Shown here in pieces: positions 37,401 to 50,777 of a stretch of DNA of 64,000 bases. The stretch comes from Cyanoderma ruficeps (lineage: Eukaryota; Chordata; Aves; Passeriformes; Timaliidae): positions 15,479,719-15,543,718 of the forward strand of contig VZDJ01000346.1 of the NCBI GenBank assembly GCA_008694505.1, read 5' to 3'. The stretch's first letter is position 1. Each line of letters begins with the position of its first letter. Below the pieces are notes generated by a model. It was not told the origin of the DNA. It saw only the letters and a program-made list of their open reading frames with translations, and did not search any database. Position numbers and translations under genes: made by a program.

Positions 37401-40400
37401 AACTCAATCAGTAAGTAAATTCACCGTACACTAGAATGACTCCTGAGGTAACTCAGTAAAAGCTGAAGAGCTTCCTGCTAGTAGTTAATGGGATAGCCCA
37501 ACTCCAAAGTCAGAAAGGGCAAAATATCTCCCTTTCATTAAAAGAGTAGGGAGGGAAGCTTTAAAAGGTACACAATTAGTTAGCTTTGCAGTTATTAATT
37601 CAACAACTGCAAAGCCAAAAACAACTTTAGGCACTTAACCATGAAACTGTCAGGTCTCTATGCTTGACGATAGAGCATCTACAGAGTAAACATTAACTTC
37701 TGTGGTTTTTTTCTACGTGCATATTCTATCATGAGAAGATGATAACAAAAAAATTATCAGGCAAGCTCAGCAGAGGCTTCCTATACCTTATTCCCCCCAA
37801 GAAAGAGGTAAGATGTGCCCAGATTCCCTTCCTTTTCCTTACTACCAGCTCTAGTAAACAAACCTGACAGAAGGGATTGAAAATCAGATTGAAAATCTTG
37901 TCCCCAAGGAAGCGGCGAGTTCACTGCGATAAGGATTGCTTTAAGGATGAGGGGACTCCTATACTAACCACATCCTATCCATATCAAGGCAAAAGCAGGC
38001 AGCAGCTCTTCCTCAGACCAACTCTCCCAAGGAAGCAAATGGAAGCTCCACACAAGTAAGGAATGCAAAAGCGTAAACTTTATAATCTCTTTTAAATAAA
38101 CTCCAAAACTGAATAACTATTAAACAAATTGAAAAAGACCAGGAAGGTGACAAATTGAAAGAACAAATCAACATATTTCTCTGACCTGCAAATATTTAAT
38201 TCAAGCACATTCTTCTTCCAAACGAGATGCCTGTGAGTGTTTTGATGACTGCTCATAATCAAATGTGTCACTCACAAAATTACAGTGTTTGAGGAGGGTA
38301 GTGGGCAACCGAAAATGGTTTTTGCTAGAAGTGTGTCACAAGCACGTATTTTAGTTACCTCAGAATTGCACACGACTTCGCTTCATTCCTTTGCACTGGC
38401 TGCATGCAGGTTGCTTCATAGAAATACAACTGCAGTAATCTGCTTGACAGTAAACAGTAATCAGTAAACACTATTTACTGAGCAGATGTGTGCCCCTGCT
38501 GCTCCTTCAGTTTACCTGTTCTCCGTCTCTGTCTTCCACTCTCAATCCCCTTGCTCTCAGAAATTTTAGAGGGGGAATAAATAAATACAGGTAGTGAAAC
38601 AGTGAAATCCCATAGCTGGCAAGGTTTTCCTCTCTGAATGGACAAATTCTTAACTCCATGCAGCTCCAGACATTGAAGGATTAGATTCTAACCAGGGAAA
38701 ACACAGGAAAATGGTAATAAATATCGCATGGTAATCCACAGGAACTTTGGTCCCAATGTGATTTTTCTACAGTCCTACAAAAAAACAGCATTACAACATC
38801 CATAATCTCAGCTCGTATATCAGAGCACTCTCTCCGTTCTCCTTGCCCTTCCTTCTTTCATGTAGTGCATTTTCTAAGAAAATGTACTTTTTCTGCAAAA
38901 GTAAAGTCAATGCAGTCCCATTCCAGACTGAAAGCAACACAGCAAATCTGTGAAAATTACCACGGACCATCGCATTGCACAGAGATACAGGTGAGGAGTG
39001 CAGCGTCCATGGCAGCATTACTCTGGCAGGGACTAATCTGAAATTCCTTCTGTCAAAAGAAGTCACAGTTTGCTGGAGAGAAAAAATAAATAAATTGTGT
39101 TCATGTGCAGTAAAAGCACTTCATGTCATAGTGGATTTTACAGTATCTTAGTTCTCTTTCTATTCAGGCATATGTCTTTTGGGCAATAAATTCTGAAGAC
39201 CCAAGAAGGTAAAACTTGCTTAACCATGAGTCTCATTCACCAAACTAAAATAAATTCCACAGCCGCTGCTTTTCTCCTGTAACTATTTTTAAAGCTCCTT
39301 CCCACTGACAACTAGCCACTGTGATCCACCACTATAGACACAAAAATCTTTCAAATTGTCAGCTTTTCATATGCTTAATTTTGTCCTATCCAGGCAAAAT
39401 GTTTTGCAGCATAAAGTTCAGCAGAGCTGCCAGGTCATCTTTCTTAGTAAAGATTTTCACATGCACAAATAAAAATTGAGGAACGACTGAAGAAAAAAAA
39501 ACCCTGGACAAACGATTTTAAATGTTCCTTAGATAATGCAGTACCACAACAAATCTCCAAGGAAAGTTAAGCTGAGACTGCCATGAACACCAAATAAATC
39601 TGCACCACTGGGATATTTAAGGTCCAATAAATCTTACTTTCCAGTGTTTTAAAACTCCAGAAGATAGTTTTGCGGCTCTAGACTCTGTCTGCCTACAAGC
39701 TATCAACTCAGACCTGCCTTCAACTCAGAATATTTGTAAGAAATATTTTCAGAATATACTCATGTTTGCTGAACTACCAAATTATGAAAACCTTTATTAA
39801 AAAAAAACAAACAAACACGTACACATACATAAAAACCAACTGAACAAGTTACTTTCTTCTTCTGTTTATATGAAAATGCTCAAGAAAGTTGGTCAAAAAT
39901 GCCCATACTTCCAATTCAAATTATTTTTAAATTTTTTAGCTATCTTTTGTTGGGGTTCAAAATATAAAGCCGACAACTAATTGTAAAAAAAATAAAATGC
40001 ATAGCCATGAAATTCCTCACAGAAGAGTCAAGGAACCTAAGAAATCACATACTGTGCAATTTATCTGATATGGTTAAAAATACTAACCGCTGAAAAAAAA
40101 TCAGATGTTAGAAAAAAGTATTTTATGTACTGTGCTGCAACTTTCTGCAGTTTGGTTATACCAAAAGCACGTTTTGTGGATTACAGAAGTCACTGCTTCC
40201 CTTAGCCTGACAAAAACACCCTGATGACATGGCATGCAACCTGGTGAGGGCATTAGAGCCTGCTTCCATAGACATGTACCTGTCACACCAGACCTCCAGT
40301 CACTATTTCTACACTGCTGTCCTTCGCTGCTATCTCTGCAAGCCCTTCGGAGAGAAGTTGGTGAGGACAGGAAAAGCATGCCCGTGAAGCCAGTGAGTAG

Positions 40401-43400
40401 CAGCAGGGCTCAGAAGCAGGTGCACTTCCTAAACCTACTTTTAGTTTTCATTCCACTTTGGGAAATGAACTGTTTTCCAACCACAATAATCACTGTTGAA
40501 GGTGACAGACCAACTGAAGTCCTGCTGAAGAGAAGCTTCATGCAGTGAAATACTCCTTCACCATCCTGAGTGGGGCAACAGAAAAGCAAGGTGTTGCCTT
40601 ACAAAATACTGTGTCCTTAGCCCAGCGCACTGCTGTAAAGTACCAAACTCCAGTAAGTGTAACATGAAGCCTCAAAAATCACACTTCCCTCTCAGTAAGC
40701 TGCAACAGAATTAGACGTTGCCCAATGAGGACTGGATCTTACTCTAGATGAAGCTACAAGAAGTTTTGTCCCTTCCAAGTACAGGGGCAGATCAGGGCCA
40801 TAATCAGAGGGATTAATCAATCTTTGGTTAATCTTTGGTAGTATCTAAGTTTCTGCAAAGTTGACAGACAAAGCAGGTTAGATTCACTTTTCCAAATATC
40901 ATTTTCCAAAAAAAAACAAGCCATCCTAAACATTAAAAAAAAAATAAATCAAGTTATGCTAAGCTTTGTTTTTCTGCTAGCAAACCTCCTGTCACGAACA
41001 ACTAAAGGCAGTGATGCAAAATGGATTCTTGCCTAGATTTGTAAATTTTTCCAGGAGTTGTAATATCCTGTATTTGATGACATCATGAAACTAGCAAGTA
41101 AAAGTTGGTTTTCAATTTGTTCTACTTTTCCCTCATTAGTGTCTGTGTCAGAAACAGAATAAGAACCCTCATTAAGTCACATTAAATTCTTTAAACTCAT
41201 TAAGGGCTCAGAGAAAGAACAATACAAACACTGATGTTTTTGTAAAAAATTATGCAACACAGATGGACTTCCATTTCCATGTATTTTTAGAATGGATGTA
41301 TGTGTGTAGGGCAGTTGAAGAGAGCAATCTGCGTAAGGGAGAAACGGACAGAATAACAGAGGCAGAGCACCTCACACGTGACAGGATGACACCTAGATAG
41401 AAATGAACTGGGCACAATCACTTCTGACCTGATATTGATGAGGCACTTAATGCTTTGTACCCTGAGTTCCGGCAGAGCTGGACTCAGTGCCGTACTCCAC
41501 ACTTCTTTTCAATTGACGATTCTTTGGGACTTTCTGCGGGGCAAAGACAACCTTCAGGGCCACACAGACAGCAGCAATCCAGTGGCAATCAAACCCTTTG
41601 TCCACAAACTACTTTGATTGCAGCTGCTGTAGCCTAACATAGTATCTGATTGTAGGTGAAGATACATCTACTAGTCATGTATATGGACTTGTACGTAAGA
41701 TACAGGTGTGTGCAGAGTTTCAACAGTCTTGGAGAGTATCTCTGGGTGTGCAAAGGGTGGGTAATTGTTAGAAGATTTATTGTAGCTGAATGACTCAGAT
41801 ATATGCTGTTGATAACTTCTGATCTTACCCCCCATAAGACTGGAAATATGAGCTCAATGCCACAAAATTATTTACATTCCTACAGTATGCTCAAACAACT
41901 ATTACAGGATTAATTTAATCCATTACATTATTATTTTTTTCATGACAGACGTAACATGCAAATAGGAGTTTAGTTCTAAAGAAAACTCCGGATCAGAGGA
42001 ACGCAAAAGGAGACTAATTGGATGGCATAAATTTCAGATGTCTGTAGCAGGCCACAGAAAGAAAACAGTATATGCAGTAGATGGGAGACATGAGTTACTG
42101 TTTCTTCCTTCCTACCCCTGTAACAGCTGAAATGAGAGATGAGATTTTTACTGAGGGCCCCCAGATTTCAGCCTCCAGAGCTAGGTGGCATGGGCAGGCA
42201 GCCTCTGTTGAGCAGCTCCCCTCTCCCATTGCTCTAGCAGAGGCAGATACTGTTTACCTGCAAGACACATGGTAAGGCTAATCTATTTTCACAAGCTTTT
42301 CCCTCAGATATTTGGGGCAAGGTTTAGTTTATTAATTGTGTGCGTGCATGTGTGTCCGTATCTATTTGTGCAGGAGGAAAAGGCTCAGAAACAATCAACA
42401 TGCATTGCATTTTTGGTTTGTACTCTGTAACTGCAGCTGGCCAACGTCTGCTGAGTGTATTTAATACACCTAACACTGAGAACTCTAAATAGAAAAGCAA
42501 ACTATGTTCAAGTTAGAAAACTGGAGTTATCTTTCTTTCTTTAACTGAATCCATGAAGCAAAGTTTCACCTGCGCAGTAAGTTTTCGATTACGTTCCACA
42601 TCTCACGGCTTCCTCCTGAAGAGGGGTGTGTGAGAAAGTCAAGAAGTCTCATACGTATGTTGAAAACACTGAAACCCCTCACCCCCAAAGAAAATTGCTT
42701 TATCCTAACTCATTTAACTTTCATCAAACCACATTCTGAATATAGGAATTTTAGGCAATACTTAACTTCGGGATTACATCAATTTTTTTTTAGGTAAGTT
42801 GAGATTTTGTTTTTTAAAAAAAATTTCTAGTAATGTCACTGGGATATCCAAAAGCAATCTGCAAGGTATTTGGCTAGGCAGACCATGTCTTCTTTTCCCC
42901 TCTCTTTTTAATTAACTACTAGCAAAAATTCTCTTTTTTTTTTTTTTTGTGAACCACCACCAAGCTGTATGTTTAATTTTTTAAGTTTCAGTATGTACTT
43001 CAGACTGGAGACTTTGCAAAGTAGGTCAGGAATACCCAAAGGATACACATTTGAAGACTACAGATAGCAGAACACACCATTTACGGCTTTGTATATACAC
43101 ATTCTATATAATATAGGTAGATAGATTCAATGATTTAAACACACTACATCTATACCGTGTGTTTCAAGAACATTCAGATATTTACACTGTTAGATCACCA
43201 CTCATTTTAGACACACTCTAGTGCCAGCTGCCAAAAAAAGGTACACAAATCAAAATATGTTACCTTTATTCAAACAATACTGCTGTTCATTATATAATAG
43301 AAACTGTCATGCTTAATCTTCCAGGAACCAAGAACTGGTACATTCTTGGATCAGAGGTGGCTTGAAATGGTTTGAGGCAAAACTGAAGCACACTGTTAAG

Positions 43401-44050
43401 TAAATCTTGCTGAGAAACCTAAGTGCATTGATGATTTTTAGCATTATCTTTTACAGACTTTTTTCCCCAGATCTATTAGTAAACTAAACTAAAAATGCTG
43501 GAATATTTTCAAAATACAGAGAGATGAACGCACCAGCGATTTTCCTGTGACATTTTTACAGTATCACATTATACATTCCCTCTTGCATTGTCAGCCTTGC
43601 TAGATGGAATGGGGGATCTGAAAAGGATGCTTGAGAATAGACATCACGATGAAGCAAAATATATCTATAAAAATTACACGCTGACTTTGAAAATACACCA
43701 AAACCTAATTTTTCCTTGAGCATTCTCAGTATTGTCCAACTATCCCAAACCCTACTGAGGGCACTAAGCTACAGGCCATGATTTTCATTTTTCATTACAG
43801 ATGAAAAAGTTGCTAAAAGCAGCATTCAAAAACATGTCTACGGTACGATAAAGAGAAATATAGGAAGAAAATGGTAAAAAATGCCTTGAATTCTTCAGAG
43901 TTGGACCTTTTATAAATCATATTTTAACCTGGGAAAATGCTGAATTAAAAATACGTACACTTCACTTATTGAGGAAAATCTCTTTTACAGCATTATCACT
44001 CCAGGACTTCTTCAGATTTTTAAGTATTTTACAACTTCATCTTAAACAAC

Positions 44051-44125
44051 ATGGAATATACAGTATTCATCAGGCAGACACAGTCTTACAGACAGACAGA
44101 CACAGACACACACAACTCTGCAGAG
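44051..44125 (+). repeat. CAGA-rich short tandem repeat
   Basis: CAGACAGACAGACACAGACA with flanking related words. It is short and imperfect. Confidence 0.75.
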
Positions 44126-47100
44126 GCAAATCCTGCAGCTTTTACTGAATCCAAAAGTCCCCCTGATGACAGTGAGTATTTTTCAAGAATGAGAATTTCA
44201 GGATCAGGCCTCAAAAGTGCTTATGGAGATGAGATGTTACTTCAACAGATTCAATATTAGATTAAATATAAAGATTGAGGCAAGACAAGTCTGGGGTTTA
44301 AACCCTAGGGAGGATTGACATTTAAAGTGTTGCCACTGAATTATAGCTCTCCACATTGGGTGGGGTAACCTCCTACTGGGTGGAGTGTCTCCCCTAAAGG
44401 AAGGGAAAACTGGCACAAGCCAACTCAGTCTTTGAACGATTTTCCTACTTGCCAACTTATGAAGTCGTCCTGACGTCAACTTCGTCAAAGTCTATTGCCC
44501 AACTCTGTCTTTTACTGTAGAAAGTTTGCTTGTGCTCAAAACCCCAGCAGATGTAGAAAAGAAATTAAGGAAAAGAGACAGAAAACCCTGAACAAATTAA
44601 AGAAATAAGGAAAAAATGTGCTGACTGGATATTACAGTTATTTTAAAAAATCCTTTTGTTGGGTTTTCTTGTTTCTAATATTGAGTTAATACAAATAGAT
44701 ACAGATCACTCAAAACTATTACTAAACATATTTTAAAATCTCGTTTAGCTTTAAGACATGGGGTGGAGAACACACAGAAAGTGGACACTGTGAAAGATAA
44801 GATCTCTTATGTGTCCTGCAATGGCTATTGAGTATCTTCCTAATCAGCGTCACTAACAGGTGTAAAACACACTCATACGAGGAAAATAATATTCATTGAA
44901 CAGCCATCAAAGGTAAGTTTAACATATTATTTCTCTCTGAATCAAAATAAATTGTTTCTCTGAAAGAAGGAGTCAGGTGCTGGACAAGACAAGAAGGGAT
45001 GCTAGGGGGAATCAAATAAAAACAAAACAAATAAAAAGGATAAAGCATCTCAAAGTGCCCATGAGGAAAAAAAAAAGTAAAAAATCAGAAAACAGTTTAA
45101 GTTACCGTAACCTGAAATGCACCAGCCATCACAAAGAGCAATTGGAGAAATCCAGCAGAGCTCAGCAGGAAAGATTTTTAATAACAGATTGAAAAACAAG
45201 AATAAAAATAACTGCATCAACAGGGCCTTTCTTCCTCAGGCCACAAGCCCGTTTTTACTTGATATTTAAAAAAAATGCAGTTTGGCCACTAAAACCAATC
45301 CAGAACATTATTAAAAGTTAAAAGCTACCAATTACTTCTGTCTGTTCTTTTAAAGCAAAGTTTGGCATTACGTCAGTTGGTTTAAAGAAAACAAGAAAGA
45401 GAGAGAGAAAGAAGGAGAGAAAGTTTCCTGCTTGTATAAATTAAACCACCAGGGAAGGTGTCTAGCCACTTGTAAAGCATTTATTACAGGTTTTTAAAGG
45501 GCTAGTAACATTTTAAAAATTAAATATTTTTAAATACATTTAAAGGAAAAGAGAAAAGATGATCTGAGCCTGGAAAGAAAGCCGACTTATGAGAAATTAG
45601 GCATGCATCAACTGAAGCTAAGAAAGCAAAAATTACTATTAGGACTGAACTTTGCAATTCAAAATAACTCTATTTTCAAGGCAGAGAATCTTATTGTAGC
45701 TGCTGTACTCACACACATCCCTTACGAGACAGAAAAGTTCCACCGAACTTTATGGGATGGAACCAACTGGGTCCTGCAGAAACGTCCTACAGAAGCGCCA
45801 CCCGTGGCAGCGACGTGATTTAATGAAGCATTTTCTTTCGATAGCTCTACTAAATCCACATACAGACATCGCCGGCAGGAATAAGATTCCTTAGTTAAAG
45901 CAGCAGGACCATATTAAAAATCACTGATAGAAGGATTGGCAATTCTGTTAAATTTTAGATGTATTTTTCACTGGCGGTGTTATTATAAAATTTTAAAGAA
46001 CCACTTTAAAGGTGCTACAAAATAAGAATCTGATAGCAGAGAACATGAATAAAACATAATGGCTATAAGTTTCTTACACACAGCTGCGCCAGTTCACCTA
46101 AATCATAGTCTTCTAAAACCCCGTGATGCCAAATCACAGGCTCCTCTGACTCTGGACGACACATCAAGTGGACTGGTGTTCAGTTTTGCAACGCTTTTGG
46201 TGTGTGACAAAATATCCACTGGGAATTTAAATCGAGACTAGGGGAGCTATCTTCCCATTGCTCTGTGTTTCATTTGAGCCTTGGTCTGCATGACAAGAAG
46301 TCAGAGTAATATGCCAGCACTTTCCTCCCCTCCCTGTGCTCCTCTGCCCCAGCAGCGTTTCTCGTGTTCTGGGCACATATACAACTGGCGAAGGAGCTGT
46401 GTTCTAGAAGGCCCTTTATTGATTAGGTGTAAAATAACATCAAGCAGTGAATAATAAGCATAATCTGAAAAATGCAGTTGCATGTCTTGCCCTTGTAAAC
46501 ATTTACTATTTAATGGTGTAATTGTACTTTAATCCTTCACGTCATCTAATATAACTCATTGTGCCTTTTTTTTTAATTAGCAAACACACAATCCAAAAAA
46601 AGCAAAGCCCAGAAAGTTTGTACACACCATCAAAACTGAAGCGCAAATAGTTTTAAAATAATCAAATATTCTCCCTTCAGATGCAGGCTTATCTTTTAAA
46701 GTCAAAAGAGAACTTCATTGGCACAGGGCAGGAAAAAGAACTCCATAATTCATGACAATACCGAGAAAAAAAACTCTTCTCCAGAAGGACTGGAAAGGGC
46801 ACCTTTATTTATCTTCTGGACAGACAAAAATAATAGAACCTAGACCAGATATACTGTAATTAATGTATCCAAAGGTCAACAGGCAATGGTATTTATACAA
46901 TAACTGGGTGCAGACTACACTGGTTATAGTATTAATCACCAGTATTTGAAAATAGCATTGTTTTCTTACTAAGTAAGAACTTGAGAAAGTTTCAGAAACA
47001 AAAAAGAAACACTTTTCTTTTTTGTCCTCATACCAGCCTGCTATTCTTTTTAACCAATTGGTTTTTAACTCGTGAGGTACAGTATTTGGGACAAATATAT

Positions 47101-50067
47101 CCAAGTTTACAGTTGCCCAGGACTGCCAAAAACAGACCCAGGCTACCTCACTAGTTATGCTGAGAAAACTAAATTAAGTAAGGGCAAACACCAACTAGAA
47201 AGTTGTCAGTTTACTGAATGAATAGCTTCATTTTACACACCAGTTAGAATATCTTAATCAGAACATATTTCTGTTCAAGGCCAATACTTTTACAACCAGA
47301 TGGCAGTTTGTTCTACCTGAAACTGTATTAAAAATGTAATTTATTTCCACTATACTTTTCACCTAACAAAAAGGGTTGTCAGATTCCCAGCCTATGATGT
47401 TCAAAAATATTTAACCATAAACTTTCTCACAATGTTATATTTGGTGTTACCCACAAACCTTTATTAAAGCAATTCTGCCAGTGTGGCTTCAGTTAAGATC
47501 TGAGAATGTTTCTATTAAGATTATTACATTAAAATATTGTCAAGAGTTTGTAAGAAACATAAATATTCATACACATACAGCCCCCCCAGCCTCAGAAGGA
47601 AAGTTCCACATAAAAAGAAAAATTTAAATACGTACCAAAAGTTGCCTGGTTGTAATTACATTTTGGGTTTTTTCCTAAATGTCTCTGCTAATTTTTTAAC
47701 TCTTTCACACTGTAATGTAAAATAGTTTTATTTCAAAGCAACTGCCTGATAAAGTGCTAAAAGAGGTAATTCGCATGAACAGAAAGTAATTAGTCATTGT
47801 TTGCACAGTGCTTTGAAAATATAAAACCCAATGTGTCAACTAGCATTAAAATATAATATGACTGGAATACACAGATTTGACAAGAAACAATTGCATGTCA
47901 CAGACACTCAAGTCCACAGACAAGAATTAGTACTTTGCTGTTATAAATGCACTATCACGGTATGTGGATAAGAGCATTCTTTACACTCAGCCACAGCATG
48001 CATGATAATAGCGTGCACCGTGGAAGTTTACTACAAATGCTAGAGAAGACATTATAGAAAATAATCCTGCTAGGGATTCATCAAATGTTACTGAATTTAC
48101 ACTCAGTGATAAAAATGTAAGTCAACCCATAAAGCTACCATATAAATTATACTAAAAATGCATTAAAAACATGAAAGGATAACCTGGCTGCATCGTGTTT
48201 GATGCCCAGGGAAGTCTCAGATCTGTGAATCTGTCATTTACATTCTTTTCCTTTATTAACAGTGCTATGAAATAAAAAAAAAAGCCATACTCTCACAGGC
48301 ACAGACTGCTCAGTGTTATTTGGAGTCTGTTTCAGAGGATCACAGGCAATACATGTAAACTTAAAAGCTGATGCAACTTTGCCCTTTACTTACTTTGTTG
48401 TGACTATGTATATGCAAAGTTTCAAACAGAGAAAGTTATTATATGCAACCAAAAAAAAAAAAAAGCGATAATCAGACAGAACAGGGTGGATTACGAACTG
48501 ACTGTTTTTCTCATGTCTAATCTCCCTTGATTTTAAAAAGGTGAAGCAGACTTCTGTTGTCACAGTCTGAGGATAAACTTGTATACAGGCACTGATGAAC
48601 TTCAGAATCACTGACTTTGTGGCAAACCTCAGGCAGGTATACATTATTCAGGACGAAAAAAGAAAAATACTTTTTTTTCACCTTTACAGAGAAAGGTTCC
48701 ACTTGTTTGGTTTGACCATATTATTAACAGACTTTCATTCAGTGGTTAAAAGAGAAAGAAAAAATCTTTCAAAGTGTTGATATCATTTCCAGACAGTCTT
48801 GTCAGCATCACAATTTACAGGAAATAGTTGATGTTCTCAAACAAACCGTGTGTTTACTCATAGACCCAGATTACTTAAAAAAGGAAAAAAAAAAACCCAA
48901 CCTTCACTCTTTTGGAGTGTTGTTTTTTTTTACTGTCATTCTGGTGGAATATCTGAGAGAGCTGTCTAACCTAACACACAGATTGTGAACATGAAGCAAA
49001 CACTGCAGTTCAGAAGACTACTGTAACTTTTATTCTCATTTTGTCCACGTCAGGAACTGGCTCTTACCACTACTTTCCTTTGCTGCCCCTTGCATTTTTA
49101 ACTCTGGCAGTCTTCTCTGAATGTTCAACTTTTACTAAAACCAACAGGAAAGTAACGCGATGCCACCAACATCCACAGGATTCGGTTGCGTAGTTGAAGA
49201 CGACAGCCCAAATGACAAAAAAGTTTGATGGTTCCTTGAGAGATTTTACTGAACTCAATTAAATATAACCTGAGACGCATTAAATTACTGTCTCTTTCCA
49301 TCAACATTCAAAATGTGCTGCGCACTGTAAAAGAAGTGAAGGCAGCACAGTCTGCAGCACAGCTTACATTTTCTTCGCTAGACAATCTTTGCCACTCGGA
49401 AGGGGCTTGTCGCCTTGGTTCCCAAAGGGTGCTGGGGTGACCCGGCTCCGGCTCTGCCAGGCAAGGTGCTCGCACTGGCAGAGAACAAGTGACGGAGGAG
49501 AGACGTCTCTCCAGCTTATCACTTAGTTAGCTTAGCTCAGTCAGTGCACTGGAGAAGTTTGCCATTTGCAGATAGAAAACACAACCGGTCGTGGAAAAAA
49601 AAAGATAAATGAGACTAGCGGGCCCCACTAGAACCCGCGTAGGAGTGCTGGGGTGTCTGAGCGCCGTGATTTGCAGCAGGGAGGCAGATAAACAAAGCCC
49701 CCGAAATGTCAAGCCCCCTCGGGGAGCCGCTCGCGTCCCAGGGCAGCGCAGCGGCAGCAGCCCCCGGGACAGACCCTGCGCGGCCGCGGACCCGCGATCG
49801 CCCGGCCCCGGCCCGGGCCGGGCCACCCCCGCTGTCCCGGCCGCGGAGCGCCCACCGCCGCGCAACCCCTCCAGCCCCGGCCTCGCCTCCATTCATTCCA
49901 CCCTTCGGAAAGCCACACGAGGGTGGCTGCAGCGGGGGCTGGGGGCGGGGAGGTGAGACGCTCCACGAAGTTGTGGCAGGCAGGGAGAGCCGGACGCGGG
50001 GACGCAGCGCTGGCAGTGGGGCTTCGCCTTTAAGAGGGAAAAGTTTTACGTCTCTCTGCCTCTGATT

Positions 50068-50290
50068 TGGAAAAAAAAAAAAACCTAACTCAAAAAAAAA
50101 AAATCAACACCACCACTATGTCGCCTGCTACCCCGGTGTGACCAGGAGGGATCCCAAGCCCTCCTCCCGAAGGAGCACCGCTCCGCACTCGGCCTCTCCT
50201 GGTGTTTCCCAGGGAAAGGAGAGGAAAAATAGGAAGGCAAAAAAAAAATTCAAAGGGGAAAAAAAAAGGAAAAAAAAAAGAAAAAAGTTT
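50068..50290 (+). repeat. A-rich low-complexity segments between two halves of the CpG island
   Basis: Several A runs (50070-50101 and 50236-50286) surround a GC-rich piece. On the TRPS1 strand they are U-rich and begin about 15 nt after the candidate exon 1 donor. Confidence 0.9.
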
Positions 50291-50303
50291 TTCCCAAACT
50301 TAC

Positions 50304-50700
50304 TACTCTTCATGATGGTGTCTCTGTGCCCCGCTTGTCATGATCCCCATTAAAACTTCCAGCAGCGGCAGGAGCGGCAGGACTGTGCGACTGCAGCCCA
50401 TCGGATGCGAACCCTCTGTGCTCGTCTTCTACTTCCACCCCCCGCGTCTCCCTTCCCCTCCCCCCGAGCGCGCCGGTGCCGGGGAACCGGCGGCCGCGGA
50501 GATAAGGCGCGGAGCGGCGCGGAGGGGAGGGCAGAGCAAGCCGCACCAGCCCGCGGCCGCCGCCGCTCCCCTCCCCGCCTCCGCGCCGGGGGGCTGCTCC
50601 CCTTGCCCGCCGCCGCCGCTGAACTTGACCCTCCCGACTCCAGCGGGGCTACCGCCGTTTTGAAGTCGCCAATTTCCAGCCATCACACATGGCTTTGACC
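50304..50700 (-). other. TRPS1: Candidate non-coding first exon of TRPS1 (5' limit unknown)
   Basis: The minus strand of the CpG island ends in CATCATGAAGAGTA before a perfect GTAAGT (50303-50298). The intron just after it is strongly U-rich (50221-50290 on the opposite strand is A-rich), which is known to help U1 snRNP at 5' splice sites. Position, strand and GC-rich leader character fit a vertebrate first exon, and it is the strongest donor I see in this island on the gene's strand. The transcription start cannot be placed, so the outer limit at 50700 is arbitrary. An in-frame ATG at 50350-50348 opens 15 codons and would be closed by TA joined to the A of exon 2. Confidence 0.45.
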
Positions 50701-50745
50701 CTCCGGCGGGGGGAATGAGGGGCACGAGTCGTGGGGGGGGGGGGG

Positions 50746-50777
50746 NNNNNNNNNNNNNNNNNNNNNNNNNNNNNNNN
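50746..50777. other. Assembly gap (32 N) after a G homopolymer
   Basis: A run of about 13 G at 50733-50745 leads into 32 undetermined bases, followed by extremely G-rich sequence. True gap length is unknown. Frames crossing it are artefacts. Confidence 0.98.

Larger units (their letters stand above)
12071..50303 (-). other. TRPS1: Putative long first intron of TRPS1 (about 38 kb)
   Basis: This region lies between the exon 2 acceptor and the candidate exon 1 donor. It has no recognised coding exon. It holds a CA microsatellite, three MIR-like elements, older CR1 fragments and CpG-rich blocks at 14.2-14.5, 30.6-31.2 and 31.5-31.8 kb that may be alternative promoters or enhancers. If one of these is a promoter with its own first exon, this stretch contains an unannotated start. 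The right boundary depends on the exon 1 donor, which is a consensus call only. Confidence 0.55.
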
